Assembly: GCA_039619475.1 (NCBI GenBank)
Contig: CM077116.1
Location: forward strand, 273,916,758-273,980,757
Origin: Icerya purchasi
Lineage: Eukaryota; Arthropoda; Insecta; Hemiptera; Monophlebidae
DNA length: 64,000 bases
Direction of reading: 5' to 3'
Both the position numbers and the translations under genes were made by a program. Position 1 is the first letter of the stretch. Each line of letters opens with the position of its first letter. Below the pieces are notes generated by a model. It made no database searches. It saw nothing but the letters and a program-made list of their open reading frames with translations, and was not told the origin of the DNA. This document shows, in pieces, positions 9,880 to 23,203 of the stretch.

Positions 9880-12800
9880 TATTATTATTATTATTATTGT
9901 TATTATTAAGTTTTTTAATCGAAATCTTCAAGTATCGGTGTTTTTTCTTTTAAATACTTAAGGAAATAGATATTTTTTAACGTAATTTAAAAAAAAAACA
10001 AAAAAAAACGAAAACGAATTTGCAAATCTAAAATATAATTTGACAATGAGTAATTTTTAGTAATTTTTTTAAAATCGTCATATAAAATACCCTTTGTTAC
10101 CGTTTATTAGATGATAAATTATCGGAAAAAAAAGATTATGCGAGCACAAATTTTTTCACTAATAAAAAACTAACAAATCAAACGAGAAATACAAAATTCA
10201 GATCGATTTCGATTACTTTAAATATACCGCTAATTTAATTTTTGTTAAAGTTTTCGTAATTATTGAAAGTTAACTTTTTTTGTTTTTGAATTTTTTACGA
10301 GGATAAAAATTGCCAAACTTATTACATAGCGAAAAATTGTTGTACTTTTTTGGTTTTATTATGTTTTGGACGCGACAACTAGGGTATTAACCTGGCGCAA
10401 GTGAAGGTTTTTTTTTTGGAGTTATACTTCAGCGGAACATTCTGGCAGAACGATATACTTCACTGTCTAGCCAACTACGCGACGGTAGTTGGCTAATTAT
10501 CGTACTTAAATTGGGGCTAATTTTTCTAGAAATTTGTATTGAAATACCGCTCTTTACGTAATGATATTTTAATTTTTCAATGAGGATATGGATTTTTTTT
10601 TAAGCGATTTGTAAACAAAAAAAAAGGCCTATTGGAAAGATTTACGAATGATTCGTTACGATGTCATTGAAATTGAATAATTTCGCGAGTAATTTTATAA
10701 TTCAGTGATTATTTTACCCCCGAAATAGATTTCAGTTAAAGGAAAAATCGAACAAAACGAGGGTGACGATCTCATTCAAAATAATAAAATGACTGACGCT
10801 TCGGCGTTCATCTGGCTTTTACCTTAATTAATAGAGGTTTTCGAGGTTTTAATCATACTTTTTTTTTATTCAATCCAACTCTTCTAATCCTTGCTTCTTA
10901 CAGTTTCTTTTGGTATCCCCATCATTCGTCTATGTTTTAGTCAAACGCTATCTTCCACTTGCTATTACCCCTCCCCTTAAATGTTTCCTCTCCTTATTAC
11001 CAGTTTGCTGATAGTTCTTCACATTATCTTTTTTCTCCTTTTTGTTTTTCTCAACGTTTCTTCCTATTGAACGTTCTTTATTTATATTTTTTTTCTTTAA
11101 ATCTGAGTATTTGATTCCTCTTCATACTGTCCGTATTTGAGCGAATTTAAATTTAACTAACGACTCTTTCCTGCCGTTCCTTGACGAATTAGTTGACCAG
11201 GTCTATAAGAAGAAAAAAACAAAAATACATATAAGTATGATTTTATACGCCTCTAGTCTTTCTTTAAAAAAAGAAAAAAGAAAAAACGGAAAATCATCGA
11301 AACGCAGACGATGGGAAATTTAATTTTCCACTATGAATACAAGTTAAATTTTAATTACTGCGGTGTTGCTTCTCTATATACATCAAACGGTAGTATATAC
11401 CTCACAGAAACTATTTTTACATAAAATAACTTACAACAATACCGAATTCGTAGAGGCTTTAAATTGCAAAGTTAAATATACCCGGCCAATTCGATTTGAT
11501 ATTTTACTAATATATTTCGTTTAAGAACAGTTCTTTGATATCAAAGTATGTATACTTTATGCTAGTGGAACTGCGCAAGTATACGAAATGCATTTTATAC
11601 AGTGTCGAATAGTTACAGAAAATACATAAAAAAAAAAAAAAACAATATTTTTTTCTATGCATCGTTGACAATATGTTAAATCCGTGAATCTCTACGTAAT
11701 GTGTATCGATGTTCCATGTAACTAGGATAATTCACGTTGCTGCTCTATAAAAAGAAATATTATATTTCCACCGCATCATCCAATAATTTTCTATAATATT
11801 GAGACTTATAAAACTGCTAAGGAGGTTTAGCACCGTCATTGACTACATTATTTTAATTAGGTTCATTGCGAAGGTTTCCTCGGATGATACGATCTACTCG
11901 CTTTTTTTTTTTTTTATCTGAAATTTTTAATTACAATTTGATCAAATAAACGAGGTACCTGTATAAATCCCATATGTGAACACGTGCGAATATTACAGGC
12001 TGCTCTAGACGCGAGTCGCTTTACACATTGACTGTGATGTTAAGCGTATTTTCTGTATAAGTAAAGCGCTTATTAACGAAGTTCGTAAACTCTGAAAAAA
12101 CAATTTGTCGCACTCTGGAATGGTATGGTGTGCGGTAAAACGGAATTCATACCTAAATGATGATGGCGTAAGGTTTAATTAATTATTGCCGCTGAAGTGG
12201 CGAAAAGAAAATAACGGACGGAGCGAAGAGGTAATGTTATTGAGGAAGAATGGAGGTAAAGGTAAAAGAAATGATACGATGTAGAGATAAAATAGGGGCG
12301 GCATAAAGTGTGGTCTATCGGATAGGTAGTTCGCAGCGGGTAATTGACTGATGATAGTTGCATGTTGAACCCGAGAAGGTACCTCGTTATTAATATCTCG
12401 GCCTGTTTTTAGGCCCGCCTATCAATTAACCTATTAACTTCGGCAACTATTACACCGCCTAATAAAACGTCAGGGGTCACCAAAAAGTTATTTCTTACAC
12501 TAAAAATATACCGCGGAAAGGTAGCGTACATATAAAAAACGCATAAAAACACAAACCGGGCTTTTTAATTGCCGAAAAAATGAAGGGAAAATATTATTGA
12601 ATATACTTAACTGTACTAGTTGTAGACGAAATCAAAATTTCATCATTTAAGTACTAATTGTTAATAAGCGAGAAAAGAAAATTGAAAAAAATCCTACAAT
12701 TTTAAATAATAAAATATTTATTCGTTACGTCTGAAAAAACTATATATGAACGGAACACGTGCGTATATATTTCTACATATTTTTTTTTATTGTAATCAGT

Positions 12801-15363
12801 AGTGAAATGTTTACCCTCACACGTTTGTTATTTACACTTATAAATAATATACAAATGTTTCCTTTGCGGACCACCGGTCATATTTTTAGAAAAAAATAAT
12901 CGAATGGATATTAAAAAAAAAAAAATTAAAATTTTTCAAAACAAAAAATCCTCGATTCATGTTATTACGAGAAATATTTTTAAAATTCGTTTTATAAAAG
13001 AGAATTCGAATTAGCACTTTTAATAGAAAAGTATCGTTCATTCTGTTTCGTTTTTGTTTAAAATTATAATAATGCAAGACTTTTTGTGAATTATGATTTA
13101 ACAATTATATATATGTATATAATTTTTAAATCTTTTTCTTGTTAAGACCGACTGCGGAACATGTCGGGTTTCTATTTCTTGTAAATTTTGATGCTCCTGT
13201 ACTTTATTTTTTTTTAATGTTTAATTAATATTTAAAATTCCAAATAATTCGTTTAAGATAACAACAGCGCTGTCGATGAACGAGTAAAAGATAAATGTAG
13301 GTTATACAAATGCCCCGGCTCTATACAAGTTTTTATCCGGCTTTTCTTTTGCGATATTAAAAATATATAAACGAATAAAAATTTAATGTAAATGACAGTG
13401 TAAACGAAATACCGCTATGAATACATTTCTTATTATTGGTATTGTTAAGGAAGAAGAGAAACATTAAATAAACGAAATATCAGTTTTTATAAAAGACGAA
13501 TGGGTGAATTTATTCGATAAACGACGACGACAGTACGAAAAGATGAGTAAAAATACTTGTAATTTACGATTAAATCGAAAAGTAGAATAATTACCAAAAA
13601 AAAAAAAAAAATAAGCGACTTTGGGTGGTGATATTTTACGTACACTTTAATTAATTTAATAGAAAGTTCAAAGAAAAGTGCGTGGAAAAGTACGTTACGT
13701 GATTAGAATTGTGTACACGGTGGAAATCGGTTATAACGACTTTGAAGGGAGTGAATAATCTGGTTGTTATAACCGGTTTTTATCCGACATCAAAAATAAA
13801 GTACTTTGATGTTTTAATGGCTCAGATTTATACTATTACTGAAGAGTTGCTTCCGTCATAAAACTTTCATTTTGTGGAATAACTTTTTTTTTTGACCGAT
13901 TAAACAAATAATTGTTCGTTTATAACCTCATAGAGAGCTGCGCATGATTTGGTTGATAAATTCAAAAGTGTAAATACCGCAAACTTCTTTCTTTATACGT
14001 GAAAGTACATAATACAAATGAAACCTAAGTCAATGTAAGAATATGAGAATTTGAATTTTTCTGTACTTGTGAAGAAAGTTTTGATTTTCAGTTTTTTATC
14101 ATAAACGAGATGAGTAGTATATAGCTTTTTTCTAACGATGTTAACAACAAAAACAGAGCATAAAGAATAACATTAATTTCGATAATATTCGGTACAAACT
14201 TTATTCTTTCACGGAAAACCGACACACGATGTTGCAGACCCGTAAGCGAAAACTCCGTTCATATTAAAGTAGAGATGAACGATGGTCGGTGGAACTAGCA
14301 TCGATTTCTTCAAAAAATAACAATAAAGTTAAAAATAATATATACGTAATTACTTTAAACTGTTGTCGGAAATTTATTAGCTAAACGAGATAATTTAAAA
14401 AAGCGAGAAACAGGAAAATCCGAATAGCGCACTTGCCGAACTGATTTTCGCAATCGCGATAAATGGGAGAGCCTGAATACTTTACTTATGTAACAATATC
14501 TAGGCTTGTACAAAAGCATATTATAAGTGGGAGGAAATTAAAATGAAATACCGGGTATTATATTGGGCAAGCAAAGGCCTTTCACTAGTTCGGTCTAATT
14601 TAATTAGAGCGGTGACTTAATGACCATTGTAAATCGGAAAAAATTGACCCGTTCACTTTCAACCGATGCACTAAACATTGCTCGATTTCATTTTTACTAA
14701 CGGTCTCTGTAAGGAAATCGTTGTACCGGCAATGCGTGTTTCGCCGCTCGCATAGATAAGACGACGTCGCAGATAGTTCGACGATTTTCTTCCTTCCATA
14801 TCCTTCCAGTCAATATTTTCGGGCCGTCGAAAATTTAATTCATTAAATAATCAGCATATAGCCGAGAAGCCGAACAGTAAATAGAATAATTTTGGCAAAA
14901 AAGGAAGTGTCAAGGAATAGCTCGCCTCTCAACGGTTTGTTCGGTCGGAAATCAACGATATTTTAGTTCTTTCGAGACGGAATTTTGGTTTTGCACCGAA
15001 AGTTTTACTGCTATTAAGTTCTCGGATAATTTTGTTCTTTTAATAAATTTTACAATAGTTTTTTTTATTATTATTATTATTACCTTTTTTTTTTAAAGAA
15101 TAGAAAAACACGAATAGTCGACAAACTAAAAGGAAACAAACAATATTTATAATATTTTTCACTCGGAACGCATCTGATCACACGTGTCAACTACTTCGGT
15201 CGATGGGATGATTATTAAAGCGGTGCTACGAGTTTTAATTTTAAAAATGGTAGTGAGAAATGGTTAAAAATGAAAATTCACAATTTTTAGCGATGTTATT
15301 TTTCACTCGTGATTAATTGCCAGTTGAGAAACGGTGAATTAGATAGCGAGCAGTTAAACGTAA
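9880..15363. other. Long AT-rich region without a recognisable gene
   Basis: Contains (ATT)n at about 9886-9910, many homopolymer runs (for example 11628-11641, 12910-12924, 13597-13611) and a pyrimidine-rich tract at about 10870-11170. That tract has the base bias of the LINE coding strand at 45-48 kb, but I could not extract a motif from it. A diffuse repeat of GTTATAAC near 13729 and 13763 forms a loose foldback. No RNA gene was seen. Confidence 0.45.
10468..10495. repeat. 11-bp perfect hairpin
   Basis: TAGCCAACTAC (10468-10478) and GTAGTTGGCTA (10485-10495) pair perfectly across a 6-base loop. This is stronger than expected by chance at one place in AT-rich DNA. No downstream T-run or coding context gives it a function. 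Confidence 0.6.
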
Positions 15364-15561
15364 GCAAGGAATGAAATGCGAAAAGAATTCAGGTCGGCTT
15401 TAATTGTAATCGAAAGGAAGATTTTGGGGAAGAAGTGCAGCGATGGTAATACACGCCAGAGCGCAAGGAATGAAATGCGAAAGGAATTCTGGTTGAATTT
15501 AATTGTAATCGAAAGGAAGATTTTGGGGAAGAAGTGCAGCGATGGTAATACACGCCAGAGT
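15364..15561. repeat. Two tandem copies of a 99-bp unit
   Basis: 15364-15462 is repeated at 15463-15561 with few differences (for example AATTCAGGTCGG versus AATTCTGGTTGA). The unit length is a multiple of three, so open frames on both strands run through both copies (15376-15588 plus; 15389-15766 minus). Neither resembles a known protein. The duplication is recent compared with surrounding decay. Confidence 0.85.
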
Positions 15562-15992
15562 AAACCTTTTTCAGAATGGAACAATTGAAGTAACAAACCT
15601 CGTTGCTTATCGACGAATTTCCGCCGAATACACTGCTTAAAAAATTTCCGTGTTGAACTAAAACCGGGAAATAATGTCGAACGCGCTCGCTGTCAACAAG
15701 AGCCCGAGAGAAAAAATGTCCTAAAGTATGTTGCGAAAGTGCATCCGTGAAAATTCGAACGTGCACATCGAAGTATCCGATATTACCGGTAGATTCGAAA
15801 GGAAATTCCTAAACGATATAGTAGCGCTATCGATTTATTCGTTTCTTCATCAAATCAGTGAAATTAGTTAATGGTAACTAGAAAGAGTATTTTATAAATA
15901 TATATATTCATCATCACTTTGCGAGTTTAGTACGTAGAAAATAATTGTATAAATTAAAATATACTCGTGTAAAAAATGGATAATTTAGAGCT

Positions 15993-16165
15993 TCTTCTTC
16001 TTCTTCTTCTTCTTTTTAAGAGCCTTGCTCTTGTCTTGTAGCTTAACCTATTATCCTTTTCCACTTTTTTTCTGTCTTGTGCTGTGTTCTTAATATTATT
16101 ATAATCCGTTTTCAGTTTGATTTTTGTCTGTTGTATCCATTTAAGTCGGGGTCTGCCTCGTTTCC
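15993..16165 (-). mobile_element. 5'-truncated RTE-like LINE tail with target-site duplication
   Basis: On the minus strand the fragment begins RGRPRLKWIQQ and, after a shift, has AQDRKKWKR. These are the C-terminal blocks (GRP..RW.d.v ... A.DR..W) of RTE-type reverse transcriptases. It ends in an (AAG)n tail, seen as (CTT)n at 15991-16012 on the plus strand. The 12-base sequence TAATTTAGAGCT occurs immediately on both sides (15981-15992 and 16166-16177), a convincing target-site duplication that fixes the ends. The fragment is only ~173 bp, an extreme 5' truncation. A relative with the same tail type lies at 44530-44997. Confidence 0.78.
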
Positions 16166-16177
16166 TAATTTAGAGCT

Positions 16178-19100
16178 ATCCGAATCAAATTTTTATCCGA
16201 TAGGGGCTAGTGTGCTGCAACGCAGCGTCGCTGGATCCATCCAATGATGATTGCAGATATCTCAGAATAACGGAAAAACCTTTCGCGGCCGTGTTTTCTG
16301 ATGACACGGCAGTTTTGTCTGTAGCTTTGCATTGAAAGTAAGTGTCTACAAACCGCCTATTTACATAGTTTTAATGATATAAATGTATCAAAAAAATCTC
16401 AATTTACTGCCTATTTGAAACAACTCTTTAACATTGCGATGTATATAAATGAGAGAAAACTAAATACGTTTATACTTTTTCGATAATTACGCTATTTAAT
16501 TTTTTTGTTTTGAAATAAAACATTTTTGTGAACCTCTTACACGCGCTGTGTGGTCGAAAAGTGGACCATAGTATTGAAACGCTTCTACAGGAAATTAAGA
16601 AATATTAAAATGTGAGTTTCGTAGTTTTTTTAGTTGTTTTTTTTTTTATTTTTATATTTGATACACAACTTGCAACTGGGCACGCAAATTCTCTTTTCCG
16701 GAAGCTTTCAAGATAATCTGCCACGTAGATAGGTAATCCGTTTGAAAGGAAAAACATTATTTAGCTGCAAACATGTGTCGTCAAGGGGGAAATCGTAAAG
16801 GAAGTCGGAGAACGTTAAGACTAAAATATAATCGTATTTTTCCTTTAGATTCCGCCGCGGCCGCGATAAGTTTATCGGGACTATCGTTTCAGGTCAATTT
16901 AACAGTTAGCAGCGTTTAATTACGCGGCGGATTCTTATTAGTCAAGTAGAAACAATTAACGATGTCATCCATTTCTTCTTCCGTGAAATTCTAATTAAAA
17001 AAGTCAACACAAACAGGAAAATACATTACTTAAATGAAAACACTAACCTGTTTTGCGGTCATCATTCACGGTGACAATGTCGTCATGAATATGTAGTAAC
17101 TACGAAACAGGTTGTGCTGTTTTAATTCGAATTATTTTCTGTTTGTGTTTTTGTTTATTAATTATAATTGCGCGTTCGAGTGATTCGAATCTATTACGGA
17201 GAAGGTACACACAAGTCGCAAGTCGTCCGGGGGATTGTTCAACTGAATTTATACACGTGGGCTCTCTGTTCGTTACGACATTTTACGCTAGCCCTGCGAC
17301 ACATTAGTGTCGTATTATACAAGCGCTGCCTGCAGAGAAAGCAACCGCGTCTTTTTCCACGGTAAAATCTGACCAAATCGATTTTTCTTCGTATTTTCCA
17401 GCTTTTTATTTTGTGTCGTCCGCTTATTTATCACGGCGCTCTATCTGTCGAGCGTAATAATGACTTGAATGAAGCTAATTATTCAATTGTACAAGCGCGC
17501 GTAAATACCGAAATAGTAACAAAGATAAAGAGGGCTACGAATAATGATAATGGTGATAATAATAATGATAGTAGTATAGGACGATGGTAATGGTACAAGT
17601 AGTATAATGTACTGGAACATGTTATAAAGTAGATTAAATATTTACAACAGATTAAAGATCGTCCTCTGTGCGCCTAATAACGCGGCCCGGTAATATAGAC
17701 TTTCTGTTCGGCATAATCTGTAATCTGGTATGTTGAGTCGACCGATAGCTAGTAGTATTATATATCAGCGAAGAACCGTTTAAATCGAAACGATGTGTAC
17801 CACAGAATGCAACCGATGACCCGCTGAGAGTGAATCCATTAGTCTTGCTGCTCATTTGTCATCGAGGCAGTGCCCCACTTAGCCGCCGCCAGTCGCTGGT
17901 GTACCTGGCCAGGGTCCGAGACACTGTCGGCCACTGTGCGTCTTCTGCGTCTTACGCTTCCATCTGCATAAATCAAAAGTTCCCAGTTCCATTCCAGCAA
18001 TCCCCTTTGTGTCCTGTCTCACGTTATTATTACCGATTTTATACACAACGGCCGAATTCTCCTCCGATGGTGTGCCATCTATTCCAGAAGAAACCCATTC
18101 ATGAACTATGCGCCTACATCGTCGAGCAGAAATATCTTCCTTCTATCGTGCGTTTCCTTTGCTCTTTTATTTCTTGTTTTTTTTTTTTTTATATTTTATT
18201 TCATTTTATTTCATTTTATTTATTCCGCCTTTTTTTAGTTAGATGTGCCGAATATTATACGCTGATTTTCCATTTGGTTACATCCTCTTCTATGTTATTG
18301 TGTCTCCGCTTATGCGCGAATTCTCATTCTGAATGTTAAGACCGGTGTAAGTATACGCATGTGAAATCTCATGTTAGAAGAGTAGCACAGCTGTACACAC
18401 AAACATACCATTATTAGCCCGGCACATTTTTTATTTAATTGCTATTGCAAGCACATAAATCATCTATGCCGACGATCTAGTAGCTATTCAAAAATCTTAG
18501 CACATATTTCTGAAACTGCCTGAGAAATTTCTCATCTTTATTCTGAATCTTTTTTGCACAAACTTCGAAATGTTTTTCGAACAATTACATATTCCTTATT
18601 ATTATTATTATTATTATTAATTTTTTCCCCTGTTTCGGTGAACTTTTCAAGTCCGCCGTAATCGTTAACATTTTTTTGCCATCTACGAAACACTACCGCA
18701 TTTTCCTTTGCTCCGGAATATTGGAGAAATAAATGTGGTCAATTCAAGGTTTTATATTCGGTTTTATGTATTTTTAAATTAAAGAAAATCGAGAGATACA
18801 CGGTAATAAATTAAATCCTAAAACGCTAGACCGTTCTGAATAGTGGAGAATATTTGCTGAAATTAATTGACGCTTCGACTTATTACAGTTGGGGAATATT
18901 TCGCTGAAAAATTTATCAATCCGGGGCTCATCATCATCTCTGCAAATTTTCGGAGAAGGTTTTCCCGGAAAAATCTGAAAAATATTTGGAAGAAAATTCG
19001 CGCGCGTGTACGCCTGTTCGAAAATAACTAGCAAATTTTTGTAGAAAATCGAAAAAGAAAAAAAAAAGAACATTTTCTGCACATAGTTAATTAGCGGCGA

Positions 19101-19839
19101 CGTTTTAAAATAGCGGCAGAAGTCAGCGTCATAATTGGCTGTTGTAATTATCCGGGCACTATTCTGACGTCAGAGTCATCATCGGTTGTCGAATTATCCG
19201 GGGGGCACAGCTGTATTCAATGTCAACCAAGTTCTTCGTACGGATCACCGGGGATTCGGTTTATTCTGGAGTTTCCGGTGCCCCGTTTTTCGCTTCTCCT
19301 TCCATTTGGCAGTCGTAAAACAATATTTACTAGGAAGCGCAGAAAATGACTACGGTATTGCGTTCTGTACGCAAGCCCGATTTTATCGTTAAATTTTCGG
19401 ACTCGTGTCTATTTTACGGTTGCAATACTTCAGAATGCTTCAAGTTAAAATACGTCCCATATCCTACATGCTCTGTGCCTTATGACTTACTATTAACCGG
19501 AACTCTCGAGAATAAACTGAAATAAGAGTTCTCTAATCGATCTGATTCAGTCTATCCGGTTGATGAAGGAATAAGACATCTCTTAGGTTGAATTACTCTG
19601 GAGTAATATTATTATTAGTTTTTTTGCTCTTAAGTTCAAATGTTTTTTTTTGTTTTTTTTTTTAAATTTAATTTCAGAAATAAATGCTCGGAAAAGTAAA
19701 ATAATGCGATAACCGCTCCGCCATTTCCAGTTCGCCTTGGAAATGATTATTTTCGGTCTGCTCTAGCTCCACTTTTGGTATCGCAAAGTCTTTCTGAGCC
19801 CAATATACTTCGCACTTTGGTCCTTCGCCAAAATCAAAA
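16178..19839. other. No recognisable gene
   Basis: Alternating AT-rich DNA and CpG-containing patches (about 16850-16880, 17160-17360, 17640-18130). The 169-codon open frame at 17830-18339 runs from a GC-richer start into a T-rich tail and matches no family I know. (ATT)n lies near 18597-18618. CpG-rich patches could be regulatory or exonic, but no splice-bounded homologous exon was found. Confidence 0.4.
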
Positions 19840-20015
19840 TCTTTTTTTGGGTGATCTATTTCACTTATTTTGTCGACTTCTAAGGAATACGGGAAGAAAC
19901 GTAAAATTTAATAACTATACAAACGTTAATTTTTTGGGAGATCTATTTCACTTAATTTGTCGATTTCTAAGGAATACGGGAAGAAACGTAAAATTTAATA
20001 ACGATACAAACGTTA
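19840..20015. repeat. Two tandem copies of an 87-bp unit
   Basis: GATCTATTTCACTTA starts at 19853 and again at 19940. The following blocks (AAGGAATACGGGAAGAAACG and AAATTTAATAAC) are conserved in both copies with a few substitutions. The period is a multiple of three, giving an open frame (19775-20131) with an internal repeat. The frame is unrecognised and probably a by-product of the duplication. Confidence 0.85.
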
Positions 20016-22577
20016 AAACACAACCGCGTATATATCAAAAAACACTCAAACCGAAAACTAGTACTATTTTGTACGTATCAGTTCTGATTTTTAATAAAAA
20101 TTCGAGTCCATCCTTCCGGTTTCTTAATTAGTCCGGAGCCAACCTCGTAAAGAAACAATTAAAAAAAACAAAAAAAAAAACTGAAGCTTTGACTTGATTT
20201 TGGCATTATTATCTATCGCTGCTCCATTCGAATATCAGACGAATGAACTGGAAAACCATTTCTCACTCGAAACAATATGGGAATACACTAAATAAACTGC
20301 CGATTCTTACGATACAAAAAAAGAAAAGAAAAAAAAAAGGTTAAATTACGAAAGAAAACGCAAATTACGCTCAAGTCTTCGCGCGCCGGTTGATTCCGTT
20401 AATTTCAAATGCTTTCCTAAGACGGCTAAAAATCTAATTTTTAAGCTGGTTAAAAGAACGGACATTAATGGACCGTCAAAATTCTTCCTTCCAAGCTCAC
20501 TTCAGCGGTCGATTTTAAAGGATCGATGTTTTTAGTTTTTTTTTTTTTCATGCAACTTCCTACGAGTTCTAATTTTAGCTTTTATAATGAAAATTAAAAA
20601 TCGGCACTGTTAATACGATGACACTTTTAAGAAATAATGTCTTTGAATTTGAGTTTGTATCGAGTGTTTTTCGATGTAAAAAATTTACAACGCTTTTTCT
20701 TTCCCCCCCCCCATTTTCCAATAGTTTATTTGTTTAATTTACATATTTTACTATAATGTTCATTACGACGGGCCATATCCAATTAAGTTTTTGGTTTCCT
20801 GTAATCCCAAAATAAGCAATCATATTAAATTAATATTTTCATAAACTGAACTACACTAGTATTTTAATCTTAATTATCTCATACTATTGTATAATTGAAT
20901 TTTTCTTACGATATATAATTTCTTCTATGACAAATTAATTAAGCTCTTTAAACAAATTTGTAAAACTAATTCTGCAGCGTATAAATTATTCGAATATTTT
21001 ATTACCATGGTTACAACATCCGTTTAATATGTGCCCAATATCATCTAAAAAGTACGTTTATTAATTTTTCTTCTACCAACGCAAAATATGCTTGTTGAGA
21101 AACAAGGCGGCCCCAATTCAGTACCAGAGAGCTTGCCGACAGTTCTACTATTTGCAGTATGTTTTGAATAAAATGAAAATTTCTAATCAAACGTTTAAAT
21201 AAGTTTTTTTTTTCCGGTTTTTACGAAAATCGCTTTGCAAATTCGGCCTTTACCAAAAAAAGAAAAAAAGAAGAATGACCGTCGACAAAAAAAATTAGTC
21301 ACAGAAATCTGCTAAACAGAAACTTGATACTGTCCCCCTTACCGCTTCCGTATATGAAAAAGACCGTTGTTAATATACTTTCTACGATACAAAATGCATT
21401 AAGTTAGCGGTTCCCGAGTGATTGTCTGCAATTTTTGCACGAGCCACGGCTGCAGTGTTGTAGTTGCGCGAGTTGTCGTAATTGCGATCGCTATAAATTG
21501 ATCTATCGATTTATTTTACTTTCGCTTAATTCTAGACGCCCTTCTAGGTTCCCGTTCGTCGTTAACGATAAAATCAACGGACTTTGCTTTTGAAGAAGAC
21601 AACGTGTAATTTACCAAAGCTTTCATGCGAATAATCGGTAATTGGAAAGAGAGGACGGTGTAGAAGGATTTTTCCGACCGGTAAAATAATCGATGTTGAC
21701 GGCGCGCGACAGACGCTTCGATTTTACAGTTCCAATATGGAAGAACGCGCGAACGCTTTTCCCGATAATATCGTGAACGGCAAATTTTAAACGGCCGGCA
21801 TTGTCGACCATCCGACGTAGACAGGAATGCACGAAAAACTCTCGCTTACTTGGAATCGAGTCGGCGATCGAAATTTTTCGGCTGCGACTACACTGATAAG
21901 TGCACGAAACGTATGAATCGCCGATGAATTTCTTCTCCGTTCGTTGCATTCGACGGCAGCTTTATCAAATTATCTACTTTATAACCGCTCCTGAGGTCTT
22001 TTTGTAAATTTCTCTGTTTCGGAATTTCCAATTTCTGTACCGTTACAATAATTTCGTTATCAATTGAGAATACTTCTAAGTTAAGTGTGCTGGGCTAATT
22101 TCAGCGCTACCTGTGAAGCGTGTTGCATTTTATTAATACATTTTTCTTTCTCCTTTATTCTTGTTCTTGTTCTTCTTCTTCCAATCGCAATACGATTATA
22201 TTGACCGGTCAAACATTACAATCGTTCAACTTTCGTCCGTATGCGGGTTGTCGCTTGTACCGTACGAGATTCGAAGACATCGGCGATAGACGAGGTGTAT
22301 TTACAAATAGGTCGATCCTCGGATTCGCGGTTAAATGACGTGTAATCGCAAACCTCGGCTGAGTGACATGTTGCAGAAGTTTCCTTGACGGCGATTCCGT
22401 TTTCGGCTCCGAGTCGGAAAGGCGGCTTTGGCGAAGGAAAAGTTTTCACACTGGTTCATCGTAATTTTTCTTTTCGTTTTCTTCGACTTAGTTTGAATAG
22501 CGATCGACTCCGGAGAACGTAAAGTCGCGACGAGAACTTTCCCAATCTGAACACAGTTTAGGCAATTTTCAAGCGAT
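20016..22577. other. No recognisable gene
   Basis: AT-rich with a 9-C run near 20704. A CpG-rich patch at about 21400-22000 has overlapping open frames on both strands (for example 21623-21949 minus) that I cannot assign. It may be conserved non-coding or simply less methylation-decayed sequence. Confidence 0.4.
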
Positions 22578-22742
22578 TTTGTCTCGTTCCGGATCCAAAT
22601 CGCTCCTGAGTTTGTACCTAGTCTGAAATTGAACATTGGCCAGAGAATTATCTGGGGAAAAGTAAAGGCAGATCATAAGCAGAAAGGAGGTGGCTTCAGT
22701 ATTCTCACCAGATCCATTAGGCTTGGTACATTATGAAAAGCT
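22578..22742 (+). mobile_element. SINE-like interspersed repeat, copy 1
   Basis: The order TCGTTCCGGATCCAA, CTGAAATTGAACATTGG, AGAGAATTATCTGG, AAAGTAAAGGC, GGTACATTATG is shared with the copy at 26459-26612 (minus). Its first half is shared with 51053-51170 (minus), which carries a tRNA-like head. Three copies in one 64-kb window, two without any tRNA-like 5' region, fit 5'-truncated SINE insertions. I see no tail or target duplication here. Confidence 0.6.
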
Positions 22743-23087
22743 TAATTTCAAAATCTACGATACTCCATCAAGGACGTCGAATAGGACCTACTTTACGCAA
22801 TAAGACCGTGCGTAATGTATAACACTTCGTAAACGCAATCTAGGGTCTTCTCCGAGGTGGTGAACATTTCTACTGAAACAGATCGTGTACTCAGCACAAC
22901 ATAATCCTTTACGTATTGTAATAATGTCGCGTTTTTTTTACCGTGTAATTCTTTGAACAGCGTGTGACATTGAACATATTTCGAAAATCTGGGTTTCCCG
23001 AATGGGTTTTAAATTCCCATAATGCTCTTTCCGATACTTTCTCTTTCATCATTGGATATAGTGCCTATCCTTGCTATCTTCATAACT

Positions 23088-23203
23088 TCTATCTCCGATA
23101 GAGTTCCTATCTCCGATAGAGTTCCTATCTCCGATAGAGTTCCTATCTCCGATAGAGTTCCTATCCCCGATAGAGTTCCTATCCCCGATAGAGTTCCTAT
23201 CTC
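23088..23203. repeat. 18-bp minisatellite, about 6.5 units
   Basis: Repeats of GTTCCTATCTCCGATAGA, the last units carrying ATCCCCG instead of ATCTCCG. The unit contains its own inverted repeat TATC...GATA. Because 18 is a multiple of three, frames on both strands show regular hexapeptide repeats, but nothing supports translation. Confidence 0.92.

Noticed and set aside
10870..11180. Pyrimidine-rich tract resembling the coding strand of the 45-48 kb LINE.
   Set aside because: No RT, RNase H or zinc motif could be read in any frame; base bias alone is not enough.
17830..18339. Open frame of 169 codons.
   Set aside because: No recognisable domain; composition changes abruptly from GC-richer to T-rich inside it; no splice or start evidence and no repeat or homology support.
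23088..23203. Regular 18-bp repeats considered as a CRISPR-like array.
   Set aside because: Units are head-to-tail without unique spacers, and the surroundings are eukaryotic; it is a minisatellite.
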